Of a stretch of DNA of 64,000 nucleotides, positions 35,097-43,595 are shown piece by piece. How positions within the stretch are numbered: position 1 is the first letter of the stretch; each line of letters starts with the position of its first letter. Under the pieces are notes generated by a model. The model saw only the letters and a list, made by a program, of their open reading frames with translations. It was not told the DNA's origin and ran no database searches. Source of the DNA: HGM04593 sp045657945 (GTDB taxonomy: Bacteria; Bacteroidota; Bacteroidia; Bacteroidales; Bacteroidaceae); contig JAZOUB010000035.1 of assembly GCA_045657945.1 (NCBI GenBank), positions 1 through 64,000 on the forward strand. The letters run 5' to 3'. The translations under genes were made by a program, and so were the position numbers.

Positions 35097-37175
35097 TTAC
35101 TCCTCGCTCTTTTTGTTGCTGGTTGCTGTTTCTATTGTCAGCCTATCTTCCACCATACGGTTCATGTATTGTTGTATGATGGCTCTTAGTTCGCGTATCA
35201 TATCATCCTGAACATCGCATTTGTCCAGAATGTTCTCTTTCATCAGCATGTCCTTGCGTAGGTTGTGCAGTGAAACAGGACGTTCTCTCTCCCTGTTGTA
35301 TGTCAATATGTATTCGCCTTTGTAGTAGCGGAATGTTTCATTGCCGTAGTTCACAGCATAGCTCTCCTCGGCCGGAGTGGAAATTAGGCTCTTGCCAAAT
35401 GATATGTGTGGTCTGTCATATCCAAGGTATTCAAGTACAGTTGGCATGATGTCTATCTGCTGGGCAATCATTGTTGTGTCAATTCCCGGCTCAAAGGGGT
35501 ATTCGCCTGCCGGTGAGAAGAATATGACCGGAACCTCCTTCTGTCCCGATGCTGTGCGGTAGCGCTCCTCCACGCTATGGTCAGTGTTGTCGGCAGTTAT
35601 AACGAACAGAGTGTTATGGAACCAGCTTTGTCTTGACGCATATTCAAAGAACTGTCCAAGCGCATAATCAGAGTACTGCAGGCTCTTGAGGAACGGGTCG
35701 GGGCCTCCACGGAACACGTCTTTGTATTTTGCCGGAATCCTGAATGGATTTTGCGATGTGGATGTGAATACTGATGTGATGAATGGCTCTTCCAATTTAT
35801 TCATGCACTCGGCATAATATTGCAGGAACTGCTCGTCCCAAATAGCCCCGGTACCGTCAAAATCCTTGTTGTTATGGAGCTTCTGGTATTCTGTCAAACC
35901 GTAATATTTGTTGAAGCCGCTACGCTTTGAGAAACCATTAAATCCAGTTGGACCGTCGGGCGCACCATGGAAAAACGCGCTCTTGTATCCTATTTTGCCA
36001 AGTTCACCAGCCAGGCCGCTCACGTGATCAAATTCGGCCGATGATATTATGAATGGCTCCACAAACATCGGGATACTTGAAAGAACTGATGGCATGCCGT
36101 CTATTGACTTGTTGCCGTTGCTGTACGAGTATAGATAGCTCCTGCTCTTTTCAATTATCTTGTCGAGTGCCGGAGTCAATGATCCTGTCCTGCGTGGGTT
36201 GTAGGCACCAATGTACTCCTTGCCGAATCCTTTCAGGATGATTACAACCACATTCTTTTTGTTGGGTACGGCACCCGGTGCCGGTTGTTTTACAGGTGTA
36301 AATATGCTCTCGAGTTCCGCCTCGTCATAGTAATCCCTTTTCTTGAATGGTTTTACCGTAATTGTACGTACTATGGCAAATGGGGTGTTGATGACAAGGT
36401 TGGTGGCTTCGGGCGAATTCACATATTCGTATGCATTGTTGATTGTTATCGGTCCCCCGGACTTGCCAATCCCGCCACGGATACCGATAACCATCAATGG
36501 TACGATAGTCAGCAGCATTGTAATGTGCCATATATAGTATCTTGTCGTTTCGCCAAAAATATTGATGTAGTGTATGAATGGTCTTCCGAAGTGTTTTCTG
36601 GCCGGTGTGTAGAACCTGAATAATACCCAGATGAGAATGATGGCAATAATTATAAGCCACCAGTTTTCAAATGCGGTTGTCCAGGTTATGTCGTTTTCAT
36701 TCCCAGTCTCCTTGAAAACATTGAAAGTTGTTCTTTGTTGTGTGAAGCGGATGCAGATACTGTCGCAAAACTCAGCAATTACACCCAAAGCATTGGGAAT
36801 GATATATGCCAGTTTTGTTATACGTTGCATGATTGCCCCCTCCTTGTAGTGCAATGGGAAAAGAAGACATAGGATGTAGAGTGAGTTCAGGTAGCATATC
36901 GCCGGGGTAGCAAATGCAATGTTTCCCTTTAATATCATCCACCAGCTGTTCTCTTTCAGGACTGTGGAATACTCGTCGAGGTTGACGAGCAGGAATATGA
37001 GTTGGCAAAGCAAGAGTATCAGATATGATAACAGGATGTTCTGCAGGATAGCGCGGAACATATTCCTGCATTTGCCCCTTTTGCTTATGAAACCATTTTT
37101 ATATGCCCTTTTGCAATAATTGAATCCATCGGCAAAGCTCTTCTTGATCTCTTCTAATTGTCCAATGCTTTTCAT
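35097..37175 (-). CDS. LtaS-like sulfatase/phosphoglycerol transferase
   Basis: 692 residues: about five N-terminal membrane helices (to about residue 240) then an extracytoplasmic alkaline-phosphatase-fold domain. Metal and catalytic parts seen: VVIILKGFGKEY, the nucleophile region SNGNKSIDGMPSVL, FITSVFTSTSQNPF and VITADNTDHS. At the nucleophile position it has Ser (NKSID) where LtaS has Thr. The typical VxxMxES first metal Glu is replaced by Gly (ILKGFG), so activity is doubtful or altered. Paralogue of the next gene. Likely role: transfer of a phosphoglycerol or phosphoethanolamine group to an envelope glycan. Confidence 0.85.
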   Translation of the reverse strand: MKSIGQLEEIKKSFADGFNYCKRAYKNGFISKRGKCRNMFRAILQNILLSYLILLLCQLIFLLVNLDEYSTVLKENSWWMILKGNIAFATPAICYLNSLYILCLLFPLHYKEGAIMQRITKLAYIIPNALGVIAEFCDSICIRFTQQRTTFNVFKETGNENDITWTTAFENWWLIIIAIILIWVLFRFYTPARKHFGRPFIHYINIFGETTRYYIWHITMLLTIVPLMVIGIRGGIGKSGGPITINNAYEYVNSPEATNLVINTPFAIVRTITVKPFKKRDYYDEAELESIFTPVKQPAPGAVPNKKNVVVIILKGFGKEYIGAYNPRRTGSLTPALDKIIEKSRSYLYSYSNGNKSIDGMPSVLSSIPMFVEPFIISSAEFDHVSGLAGELGKIGYKSAFFHGAPDGPTGFNGFSKRSGFNKYYGLTEYQKLHNNKDFDGTGAIWDEQFLQYYAECMNKLEEPFITSVFTSTSQNPFRIPAKYKDVFRGGPDPFLKSLQYSDYALGQFFEYASRQSWFHNTLFVITADNTDHSVEERYRTASGQKEVPVIFFSPAGEYPFEPGIDTTMIAQQIDIMPTVLEYLGYDRPHISFGKSLISTPAEESYAVNYGNETFRYYKGEYILTYNRERERPVSLHNLRKDMLMKENILDKCDVQDDMIRELRAIIQQYMNRMVEDRLTIETATSNKKSEE

Positions 37176-37221
37176 AGTTGTAATTCGGCAGTTTTTTTGG
37201 TTGTATAGTTCTCTTTAGTGG

Positions 37222-39123
37222 TTAAAGATTCGTGTAATCCTTGTATGTGCTTTGCAGTATCGCTTTTGCTTTTTCAATTCTCTCTTCGCTTCCCTCTGTG
37301 GGTTCGGTCATCTCTCTCTTGCCGTCAAGGTCATATACGCTGTATCCTGTAGAATCTATCAGGGATATTCCATTGTTGTAGCAGTGGTATGCAAACGGGT
37401 AGGTATATCCTGGCGAAAGTATGTTGCGGCTGAACTTGAACTGCTCTGCGGGTAGATGTAACTGCGCAAGGAGTGTTGCGACAAAGTCGGTCTGGTTGCA
37501 TATTGTCTCAACGCGCTTGGGTTCTTTTACCGCACCGCCAAGCAGCATGAACAGTATGTGGTTCTTGTCGCGGTTTATATGGTTAGTACCGGCTGGATAA
37601 CCAGTTATGGTGTGGTCCGAGATGCATACAATAAGCGTGTTGCCCCATTTGTCCGTTGCCTTGAGGCGGTCGATGAATTTGCCCAGCATCTCGTCGGTAA
37701 ACGCAAATGAATTTGCCACTTTGTCGTTTTTTATGCGGTTGTACGGTACTCCCCAAGGCTCATGGCTGCTTAGTGTCAGATATGTTATGTGCCATGGCTC
37801 GTTGCCCTGGCTCATAATCATGTCATACAGCCTGTTGAATGTGATGTTGTCAGCAGCTCCCCATTGGTGTGTCGCAGTCTCGCTGTTTGTAAAGTCGTAG
37901 TCCGCGATTATTCTGTCATATCCGGTAGAGTAGAGGTATCCCTTCATGTTCGTGAAGTCTATGTCTCCTCCATAAAGGAAAGTATTTGAGTATCCGGCCT
38001 CTTTAAGGGAGTTTGCCAATGAGGGCAACTTTGAGCATCGGTTGGCATCCTTCATTACCGAAGTCTTTGGGAATGAAGGGTAGCCGCTGAGCGTGCATAG
38101 GACACCCCTGTCCGTGCGGTAACTGTTTGCATAACATTGGGTGAACAGGACACCATCCTTGCTTAGCCTCTCAATGTTCGGGGTAACATTTTCCACGCCG
38201 CCCAGTTCCTTGATGAAAATACTGCTCATACCCTCCATGATGATGGTTACAATGTTAGGGCGGCTGTTGATAAGCAAGGTGTCGGTGAGCTGTGTGTCCT
38301 TTACATACAGACCGTCAAAAATCTCCTCACGTTCTTTGTCGTTGTAGAAACAGTACTCCTTGCTGAAATCCTCAAGGTTTGCGAGAGTGTGCAGGAAACT
38401 GAAAATGGGGTTTGTTGCAGCATGGTTCAGTGTCGGAACATTTGTGAAATATACTGTTCCAATGTTGTTGGTCGATTCGGTGACACCACCTCTTATGCCA
38501 AGGAACATAAGACCGCCGACAAAGACGTAAACAATGCTTCTAATAGTCTTGTGTATTGGTTTAAGCCTTTTTCCCGGTCTTTGTTTATTTGTTTCACTCC
38601 TGCATATGTATGCGAACATCTTGTATATCGCAAACGTGAGAACGGCCAGGACTACGGCCAGTATTACCAGATGTGTGACCGTTACGCTTGCCGCTGCATT
38701 TGCCGGCGAATCTATGTATATGAGAACTGCCGAAGCATCAAGTTTATGTTGCCAGTAAGGGTAGAGTGTGATGTCGGCAATAAAGGCCAGTGACGCAGTC
38801 AGGGCAATGATAGTGTTGTAACATTTGTAGAAGATGCGCAGTGGCAGGTTCGTGAATATCTTTATGATGGTCAATATCAGCGGTATTGCCGTAAAGTATC
38901 CTGAGACTGCAAGGTCGTGCTTTATTCCATGCATCACAATATTTACATAGTCGCCGAATGAACAGTTCATGTTGCCATGATTGACGGTGAGGAAGACAAT
39001 CTTGTATATGATTGAAAGAAGCATTAACGCACCGTAATATTTCAGCAGAAACAACATTCCACGGCCTAATATGTCACGGAATGGTCTCTGCTTACTCTGT
39101 TGGAAAAACTCTTTCAGTCTCAT
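37222..39123 (-). CDS. LtaS-like sulfatase/phosphoglycerol transferase, paralogue
   Basis: 633 residues, five N-terminal helices and a periplasmic sulfatase domain. Here the metal Glu is present (IVTIIMEGMSSIF) and the nucleophile Thr lies in SYRTDRGVLCTLSG; further metal motifs are YGGDIDFTNMKGYL, LSSHEPW and CISDHTI. All key residues of LtaS-type enzymes are therefore visible, in contrast to the neighbour. It is preceded by rnhA (10-base gap) and followed by its paralogue (46 bases). Substrate inferred only. Confidence 0.88.
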   Translation of the reverse strand: MRLKEFFQQSKQRPFRDILGRGMLFLLKYYGALMLLSIIYKIVFLTVNHGNMNCSFGDYVNIVMHGIKHDLAVSGYFTAIPLILTIIKIFTNLPLRIFYKCYNTIIALTASLAFIADITLYPYWQHKLDASAVLIYIDSPANAAASVTVTHLVILAVVLAVLTFAIYKMFAYICRSETNKQRPGKRLKPIHKTIRSIVYVFVGGLMFLGIRGGVTESTNNIGTVYFTNVPTLNHAATNPIFSFLHTLANLEDFSKEYCFYNDKEREEIFDGLYVKDTQLTDTLLINSRPNIVTIIMEGMSSIFIKELGGVENVTPNIERLSKDGVLFTQCYANSYRTDRGVLCTLSGYPSFPKTSVMKDANRCSKLPSLANSLKEAGYSNTFLYGGDIDFTNMKGYLYSTGYDRIIADYDFTNSETATHQWGAADNITFNRLYDMIMSQGNEPWHITYLTLSSHEPWGVPYNRIKNDKVANSFAFTDEMLGKFIDRLKATDKWGNTLIVCISDHTITGYPAGTNHINRDKNHILFMLLGGAVKEPKRVETICNQTDFVATLLAQLHLPAEQFKFSRNILSPGYTYPFAYHCYNNGISLIDSTGYSVYDLDGKREMTEPTEGSEERIEKAKAILQSTYKDYTNL

Positions 39124-39133
39124 ACTCCTTTCA

Positions 39134-39760
39134 CTATTTTCTACCGAAATCGGCGGGTATCTCTCCCCACTTCTCGGTCTCCCATTTCATGAGTATCGTG
39201 GGGTAACTGTTCTCCCTGAGCCATTTTTCGGCCCTGTCAATGTACTGGAACAACTGTTCGCTCTTTTCGTCACGTGGCAGCTTGGTCTTGCACTTCTTGC
39301 CTTTTATCCACAGGAGAGCATTGTAACTGTCCGAGTATATCGGCAGGTCAATACCCCTCTGTTTAAGGAATGCAAGGCCGTGTACAATAGCAAGGAATTC
39401 GCCGATGTTGTTGGTGCCGAACATAGGCCCGAAGTGGAACAGTTGCTCGCCTGTTCCCACATAGACACCGCGGTACTCCATCATTCCGGGGTTTCCGCTG
39501 CAGGCGGCATCCACCGCCAAGGCATTCTGTATTATGCAGGCAGGCTGTGCCACAGACGTTTCTTTATTCTTGCCTTTTGCACCATACCCAATGTACTCTC
39601 CGGGTGATGACGCATATGCCCGTTCTGCTTCGGCAAGAGTGTCAAACGCCTTGTAAAGAGCCTGTTTGACGCCCTTTATCTGCGCTTGACACTCCTCCCA
39701 AGAGGAGTATATGCCCGGCTGGATACCGTTCCACACTACATAGTACTTGTTCTTGGCCAT
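39134..39760 (-). CDS. rnhA: ribonuclease H1 with viroplasmin domain
   Basis: 208 residues. The N-terminal 50 residues (KYYVVWNGIQPGIYSSWEECQAQIKG) are the caulimovirus-viroplasmin/HBD domain that binds RNA-DNA hybrids. The RNase H fold follows with Asp in LAVDAACSGNPG, Glu in NNIGEFLA, Asp in IYSDSYNA and a C-terminal Asp in GEIPADF: the four acidic metal residues. It removes RNA from hybrids in the cytoplasm. It lies 17 bases after argS. Confidence 0.94.
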   Translation of the reverse strand: MAKNKYYVVWNGIQPGIYSSWEECQAQIKGVKQALYKAFDTLAEAERAYASSPGEYIGYGAKGKNKETSVAQPACIIQNALAVDAACSGNPGMMEYRGVYVGTGEQLFHFGPMFGTNNIGEFLAIVHGLAFLKQRGIDLPIYSDSYNALLWIKGKKCKTKLPRDEKSEQLFQYIDRAEKWLRENSYPTILMKWETEKWGEIPADFGRK

Positions 39761-39777
39761 AGTGCAAGGCTTTCTTG

Positions 39778-41568
39778 TTACATTCTTTCAGGAACCTCAA
39801 TACCAAGCAAGTTCATCGCTGTCTTGATAACCTTGCCTACATTGTCGGTGAGCAACAGACGGAATGCCTTTGTCTCCTCGTTCTCCTCTCGCAGGATGCT
39901 GTAGTCATGGTAGAACTGGTTGTACTCTCTTGCAAGCTCATATGCATAGTTGGCAATGCCCGATGGTGAATAGTCGGTGCCGGCCTGGCGCACTACAGCT
40001 GGGAATTCGTTGAGCATTCTTATGATGTTGCACTCCTTCTCGCTTATGCTCTCGGGTGCTGTGAACTCGGTCTTTGCGCCAGCCTCGGTAGCCTTGCGGC
40101 CGATAGAACGTGTACGGGCGTATGTATATTGGATGAATGGACCTGTGTTGCCATTGAAGTCAATAGACTCCTTAGGGTTGAAGAGCATGTTACGGCGTGC
40201 ATCAACCTTGAGCATGAAGTATTTCAATGCGCCCAAGCCAATGATGCGGTTGATCTCGGCTTTCTCCTCGGCTGTGAGGTCGTTGAGCTTGCCACCGAGC
40301 TCCTCCGATGTCTCGCGTGCAGTGTTTATCATCTCGTCCATCAGGTCATCGGCATCGACAACTGTACCTTCGCGGCTCTTCATCTTGCCCTCAGGGAGCT
40401 CGACCATGCCATAAGAGAAGTGTACAAGACCCTTACCCCATGAGAAACCAAGCTTGTCGAGCAACAATGAGAGTACCTGGAAGTGGTAGTTCTGCTCGTT
40501 ACCCACAACATATACCATCTTGTCGATAGGGTAGTCGCGGAAACGCAACTGTGCAGTACCGATGTCCTGTGTCATATATACCGATGTGCCGTCGCTGCGC
40601 AGCAAAAGCTTCTCGTCCAGGCCGTCTCCGGTGAGGTCTGCCCATACCGATTCGTCGGGGCGGCGATAGAAGATACCCTTCTCAAGTCCGCCAAGTACAG
40701 TCTCCTTGCCCACTAGGTATGTGTCGCTCTCGTAGTAAATCTTGTCAAAGTCAACACCCAGACGCTTATAGGTTTCGTCGAAACCTTCATAGACCCAGCC
40801 GTTCATCTGCTCCCAGAGTGCGCGTACTTCCTTGTCGCCGGCCTCCCATTTCACGAGCATCTCGCGTGCCTCGGCCATCAACGGTGATGCCGCCTCGGCC
40901 TCCTCCTTGCTCATGCCTTTCTCCATGAGCTCAGAAAGCTCCGCCTTGTAGTGCTTGTCGAATGCTACGTAGTAGTCACCGATAAGGTGGTCGCCCTTCT
41001 TGCCACTGCTGGCCGGTGTCTCGCCGCCTCCCCACTTCTGCCATGCAAGCATTGACTTGCAGATGTGGATACCGCGGTCGTTCACAATGTTGGTCTTTAC
41101 AACCTTGTTGCCGTTTGCTGCAATGATATTTGAGAGGGCATATCCGAGCAAGTTGTTGCGGATGTGTCCAAGGTGTAACGGTTTGTTTGTGTTTGGTGAT
41201 GAATACTCCACCATTACGAGTGGCGATTGCTCTGTTACAGGTGTTGTTCCCCACTTTTCGGTAGTGTCAATGTGCTTCAACAACTCAACCCAGTAGCTTG
41301 GCGCAATGGCGAGGTTGAGGAAACCCTTTACTACATTGAATGAACTGATAATGGGCAAATTGTTCTTCAGGCATTCGCCAATCTCCTGTGCTGTCTCCTC
41401 GGGGCGCTTCTTTGAAAGTGCCAGGAATGGGAAAACTACCAGGGTAAAATCGCCCTCAAACTCCTTGCGTGTCTTCTGCAACTGTATCTTCTCAATACCA
41501 ACTTCTGCTCCGTACAGTTGCTTGATTGCTTCGGCAACACTCTGTGCCAATGTAATTTCAAGATTCAT
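39778..41568 (-). CDS. argS: arginyl-tRNA synthetase
   Basis: 596 residues, class I synthetase of normal length. HIGH motif as KPLHLGHIRNN, KMSKS-like motif as GKMKSREG, the N-terminal Add-1 domain and a C-terminal DALR anticodon-binding domain (YAYELAREYNQFYHD). Charges tRNA-Arg. First gene of a minus-strand unit running to the radical SAM gene. Confidence 0.98.
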   Translation of the reverse strand: MNLEITLAQSVAEAIKQLYGAEVGIEKIQLQKTRKEFEGDFTLVVFPFLALSKKRPEETAQEIGECLKNNLPIISSFNVVKGFLNLAIAPSYWVELLKHIDTTEKWGTTPVTEQSPLVMVEYSSPNTNKPLHLGHIRNNLLGYALSNIIAANGNKVVKTNIVNDRGIHICKSMLAWQKWGGGETPASSGKKGDHLIGDYYVAFDKHYKAELSELMEKGMSKEEAEAASPLMAEAREMLVKWEAGDKEVRALWEQMNGWVYEGFDETYKRLGVDFDKIYYESDTYLVGKETVLGGLEKGIFYRRPDESVWADLTGDGLDEKLLLRSDGTSVYMTQDIGTAQLRFRDYPIDKMVYVVGNEQNYHFQVLSLLLDKLGFSWGKGLVHFSYGMVELPEGKMKSREGTVVDADDLMDEMINTARETSEELGGKLNDLTAEEKAEINRIIGLGALKYFMLKVDARRNMLFNPKESIDFNGNTGPFIQYTYARTRSIGRKATEAGAKTEFTAPESISEKECNIIRMLNEFPAVVRQAGTDYSPSGIANYAYELAREYNQFYHDYSILREENEETKAFRLLLTDNVGKVIKTAMNLLGIEVPERM

Positions 41569-41628
41569 CGTTTTATGTTTTTTTGTTCAAATTTGCGGTT
41601 AAAACTTCCGATTTTCGGTAAATGTTTG

Positions 41629-41636
41629 CAAATATA
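41629..41636 (-). promoter_or_regulatory. -7 box of argS
   Basis: TATATTTG on the minus strand, 60 bases before the argS start. No clear -33 partner. Confidence 0.45.
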
Positions 41637-41727
41637 ATAAATACCGGTAATTTTGTGTTATAAATAATAATAAATCTTAAAAAGATAGTTTAATGCAGCG
41701 CCAAATTCCTACATAGTGTCAATGCAG

Positions 41728-41759
41728 TTGTTTGTTTTGCTGAATTTGTGCTATATTTG
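41728..41759 (+). promoter_or_regulatory. promoter of rhomboid pair
   Basis: TTG (41728-41730), 21 bases, TATATTTG (41752-41759), 55 bases before the first rhomboid start. Together with the argS box it makes this roughly 245-base interval a divergent promoter region. Confidence 0.55.
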
Positions 41760-41814
41760 CAGAATATTTTGATATGCGGCTCTCCATTGATTGCCGTTTG
41801 AAAGTGAAAACCGT

Positions 41815-42498
41815 ATGGATAGATTACCCAATGTAACCAAAAATCTGTTGGCCATAAACATACTGATGTTTCTGGCTACAATCGTCATGGAGAGGCAAGG
41901 CACGGATCTGACAGCCATCTTTGGTCTCCATTTCTTCGAGGCTTCCGATTTTGCCCCATATCAATTTGTTACATACATGTTTATGCATGGCGGCTTCCCT
42001 CATCTGTTTTTCAATATGTTCGCACTTTATATGTTTGGCGGTCTTCTTGAAAGAGTCTGGGGAAGCAAACGCTTCCTGATATACTATCTTGTCTGCGGTG
42101 TCGGTGCCGGTCTGTTGCAGGAGGTGACACAGTATGTTACTTATATCCAGGAGGGGTTGGATAAAGTTCAGTATATAAAGACCGGACTTGGTCTTCTTCC
42201 GGTGAATGAATTCCTCAACCTGGTATTTACGACTGTTGGAGCATCAGGCGCAATATATGCTATCCTGTTGGGCTTTGCCATGTCGTTCCCGAATGAGAGA
42301 ATGTTCGTGTTTCCGTTGCCCTTCCCGATAAAGGCAAAGTATTTCGTCATTGGCTATGCCTTGATAGAACTTTCGTTGGGAGTGGCAAACAGCAATGACG
42401 GCATCGCTCATTATGCCCATTTGGGTGGAATGCTCTTTGGCTTGGTTCTGATACTTTATTGGCGTAAGAAACACAAGATTGGAGGCCCGTATGTTTAA
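41815..42498 (+). CDS. rhomboid intramembrane serine protease
   Basis: Start chosen at ATG 41815 (MDRLPNVTKNLLAINIL, the usual N-terminus of the family); a TTG at 41791 would add eight residues. 227 residues, six membrane helices. The HGGFPHLFFNMFALYMFG segment forms the L1/TM2 region, the catalytic Ser is in GASGAIYA (residue 144) and the His in HYAHLGG (residue 201). Cleaves membrane proteins within or near their helices; substrates unknown. Overlaps the second rhomboid by 8 bases. Confidence 0.92.
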   Translation: MDRLPNVTKNLLAINILMFLATIVMERQGTDLTAIFGLHFFEASDFAPYQFVTYMFMHGGFPHLFFNMFALYMFGGLLERVWGSKRFLIYYLVCGVGAGLLQEVTQYVTYIQEGLDKVQYIKTGLGLLPVNEFLNLVFTTVGASGAIYAILLGFAMSFPNERMFVFPLPFPIKAKYFVIGYALIELSLGVANSNDGIAHYAHLGGMLFGLVLILYWRKKHKIGGPYV

Positions 42499-43393
42499 GC
42501 AATATCTTAACATGTTCCGCTCGGCCGACATCGTTGGAAAGTTTATATCGGCGAATGTCGTAATCCATATTTTTCTCGTTTTAATCGGGGTTTTTTCGGT
42601 TCTGATGAACCAACCGGGCATTGCAGACGATGTGAGACGCTGGTTTGAGTTGCCGGCATCGGCTACCCAGCTCCTGCAAAGGCCATGGACACTCTTTACC
42701 TACATGTTCCTGCACCAGGGTTTGCTGATGCATATTTTGTGGAACATGTTCGCGCTTTACGTCTTTGGGCGCATTTTTCTGAACTTCTACTCGGCTCGCC
42801 ACTTTATCGGCACCTATCTGTTGGGTGGTCTTTCCGGAGCGCTTTTCTACGTCGTGGCTTACAACGTGTTCCCGTATTTTTCAGGTGTCGTTGGTTCGTC
42901 ATATCTTGTCGGGGCTTCGGCCTCAGTTCTGGCAATTGTCACGGCTGCCGCTGTGCGCTGTCCTGATTTTAGACTTAACATGCTCTTTTTCGGCAGTGTC
43001 AAACTCTCTACTTTTGCACTTGTGGCGGTGCTTGTGTTGGTTCTTATGCTCTCGGGCGATAATGCCGGCGGCAACTTTGCCCATCTTGGCGGCGCCTTTG
43101 GCGGAATGTTGGTGGCCATTGCCCTGGGCCGTGGCACGGATATTACCGAGCTTGTAAACCGTCCTCTCGATTGGTTTGCATCGCTGTTCAAGAGAAGATC
43201 AAAGAAAGCAAAGAAAGGCAAATTTACATATACCAAAGGCAGTAAGCGTAGCGATGATTACGAATATAATGCCCGCAAGAAAAGTGATGAGGCTCAGATT
43301 GATAAGATTCTCGAAAAGATTAAGAAAGGCGGCTATGCGTCGTTGACCGACGAGGAGAAAAAACGCCTTTTTGATGCCTCTTCGCGCCGTTGA
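42491..43393 (+). CDS. rhomboid protease with C-terminal DUF6576-like tail
   Basis: Start at ATG 42491, preceded by a real GGAGG site at 42481-42485, so translation may be reinitiated after the first rhomboid. 300 residues: HQGLLMHILWNMFALYVFG, catalytic Ser in VGASASVLAI (residue 143), His in NFAHLGGAFGG. After the last helix a basic linker (KRRSKKAKKGKFTY) leads to a short conserved-looking tail ending GGYASLTDEEKKRLFDAS, as in DUF6576. The tail is cytoplasmic and might bind partners. Confidence 0.9.
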   Translation: MFKQYLNMFRSADIVGKFISANVVIHIFLVLIGVFSVLMNQPGIADDVRRWFELPASATQLLQRPWTLFTYMFLHQGLLMHILWNMFALYVFGRIFLNFYSARHFIGTYLLGGLSGALFYVVAYNVFPYFSGVVGSSYLVGASASVLAIVTAAAVRCPDFRLNMLFFGSVKLSTFALVAVLVLVLMLSGDNAGGNFAHLGGAFGGMLVAIALGRGTDITELVNRPLDWFASLFKRRSKKAKKGKFTYTKGSKRSDDYEYNARKKSDEAQIDKILEKIKKGGYASLTDEEKKRLFDASSRR

Positions 43394-43539
43394 CCACTCC
43401 TTTAGGCTTTCTCTCACAAACATGCAGGAATGCTCTTTTTGTGTATAAAATGTCCATCTTTTTGGTGGATGTACGGCTGTTTGTATTATTAAATTAAAGA
43501 AAAATGCGAAAAAAGGCAGGTGGTTTGAAGAAAAAATAC

Positions 43540-43547
43540 TATATTTG
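43540..43547 (+). promoter_or_regulatory. -7 box of secDF
   Basis: TATATTTG, 49 bases before the secDF start; no well-spaced -33 element seen. Confidence 0.45.
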
Positions 43548-43595
43548 CGCGTTTTTAAACGGAACAAAATAAATCATAATAAATTTTAATTAACA

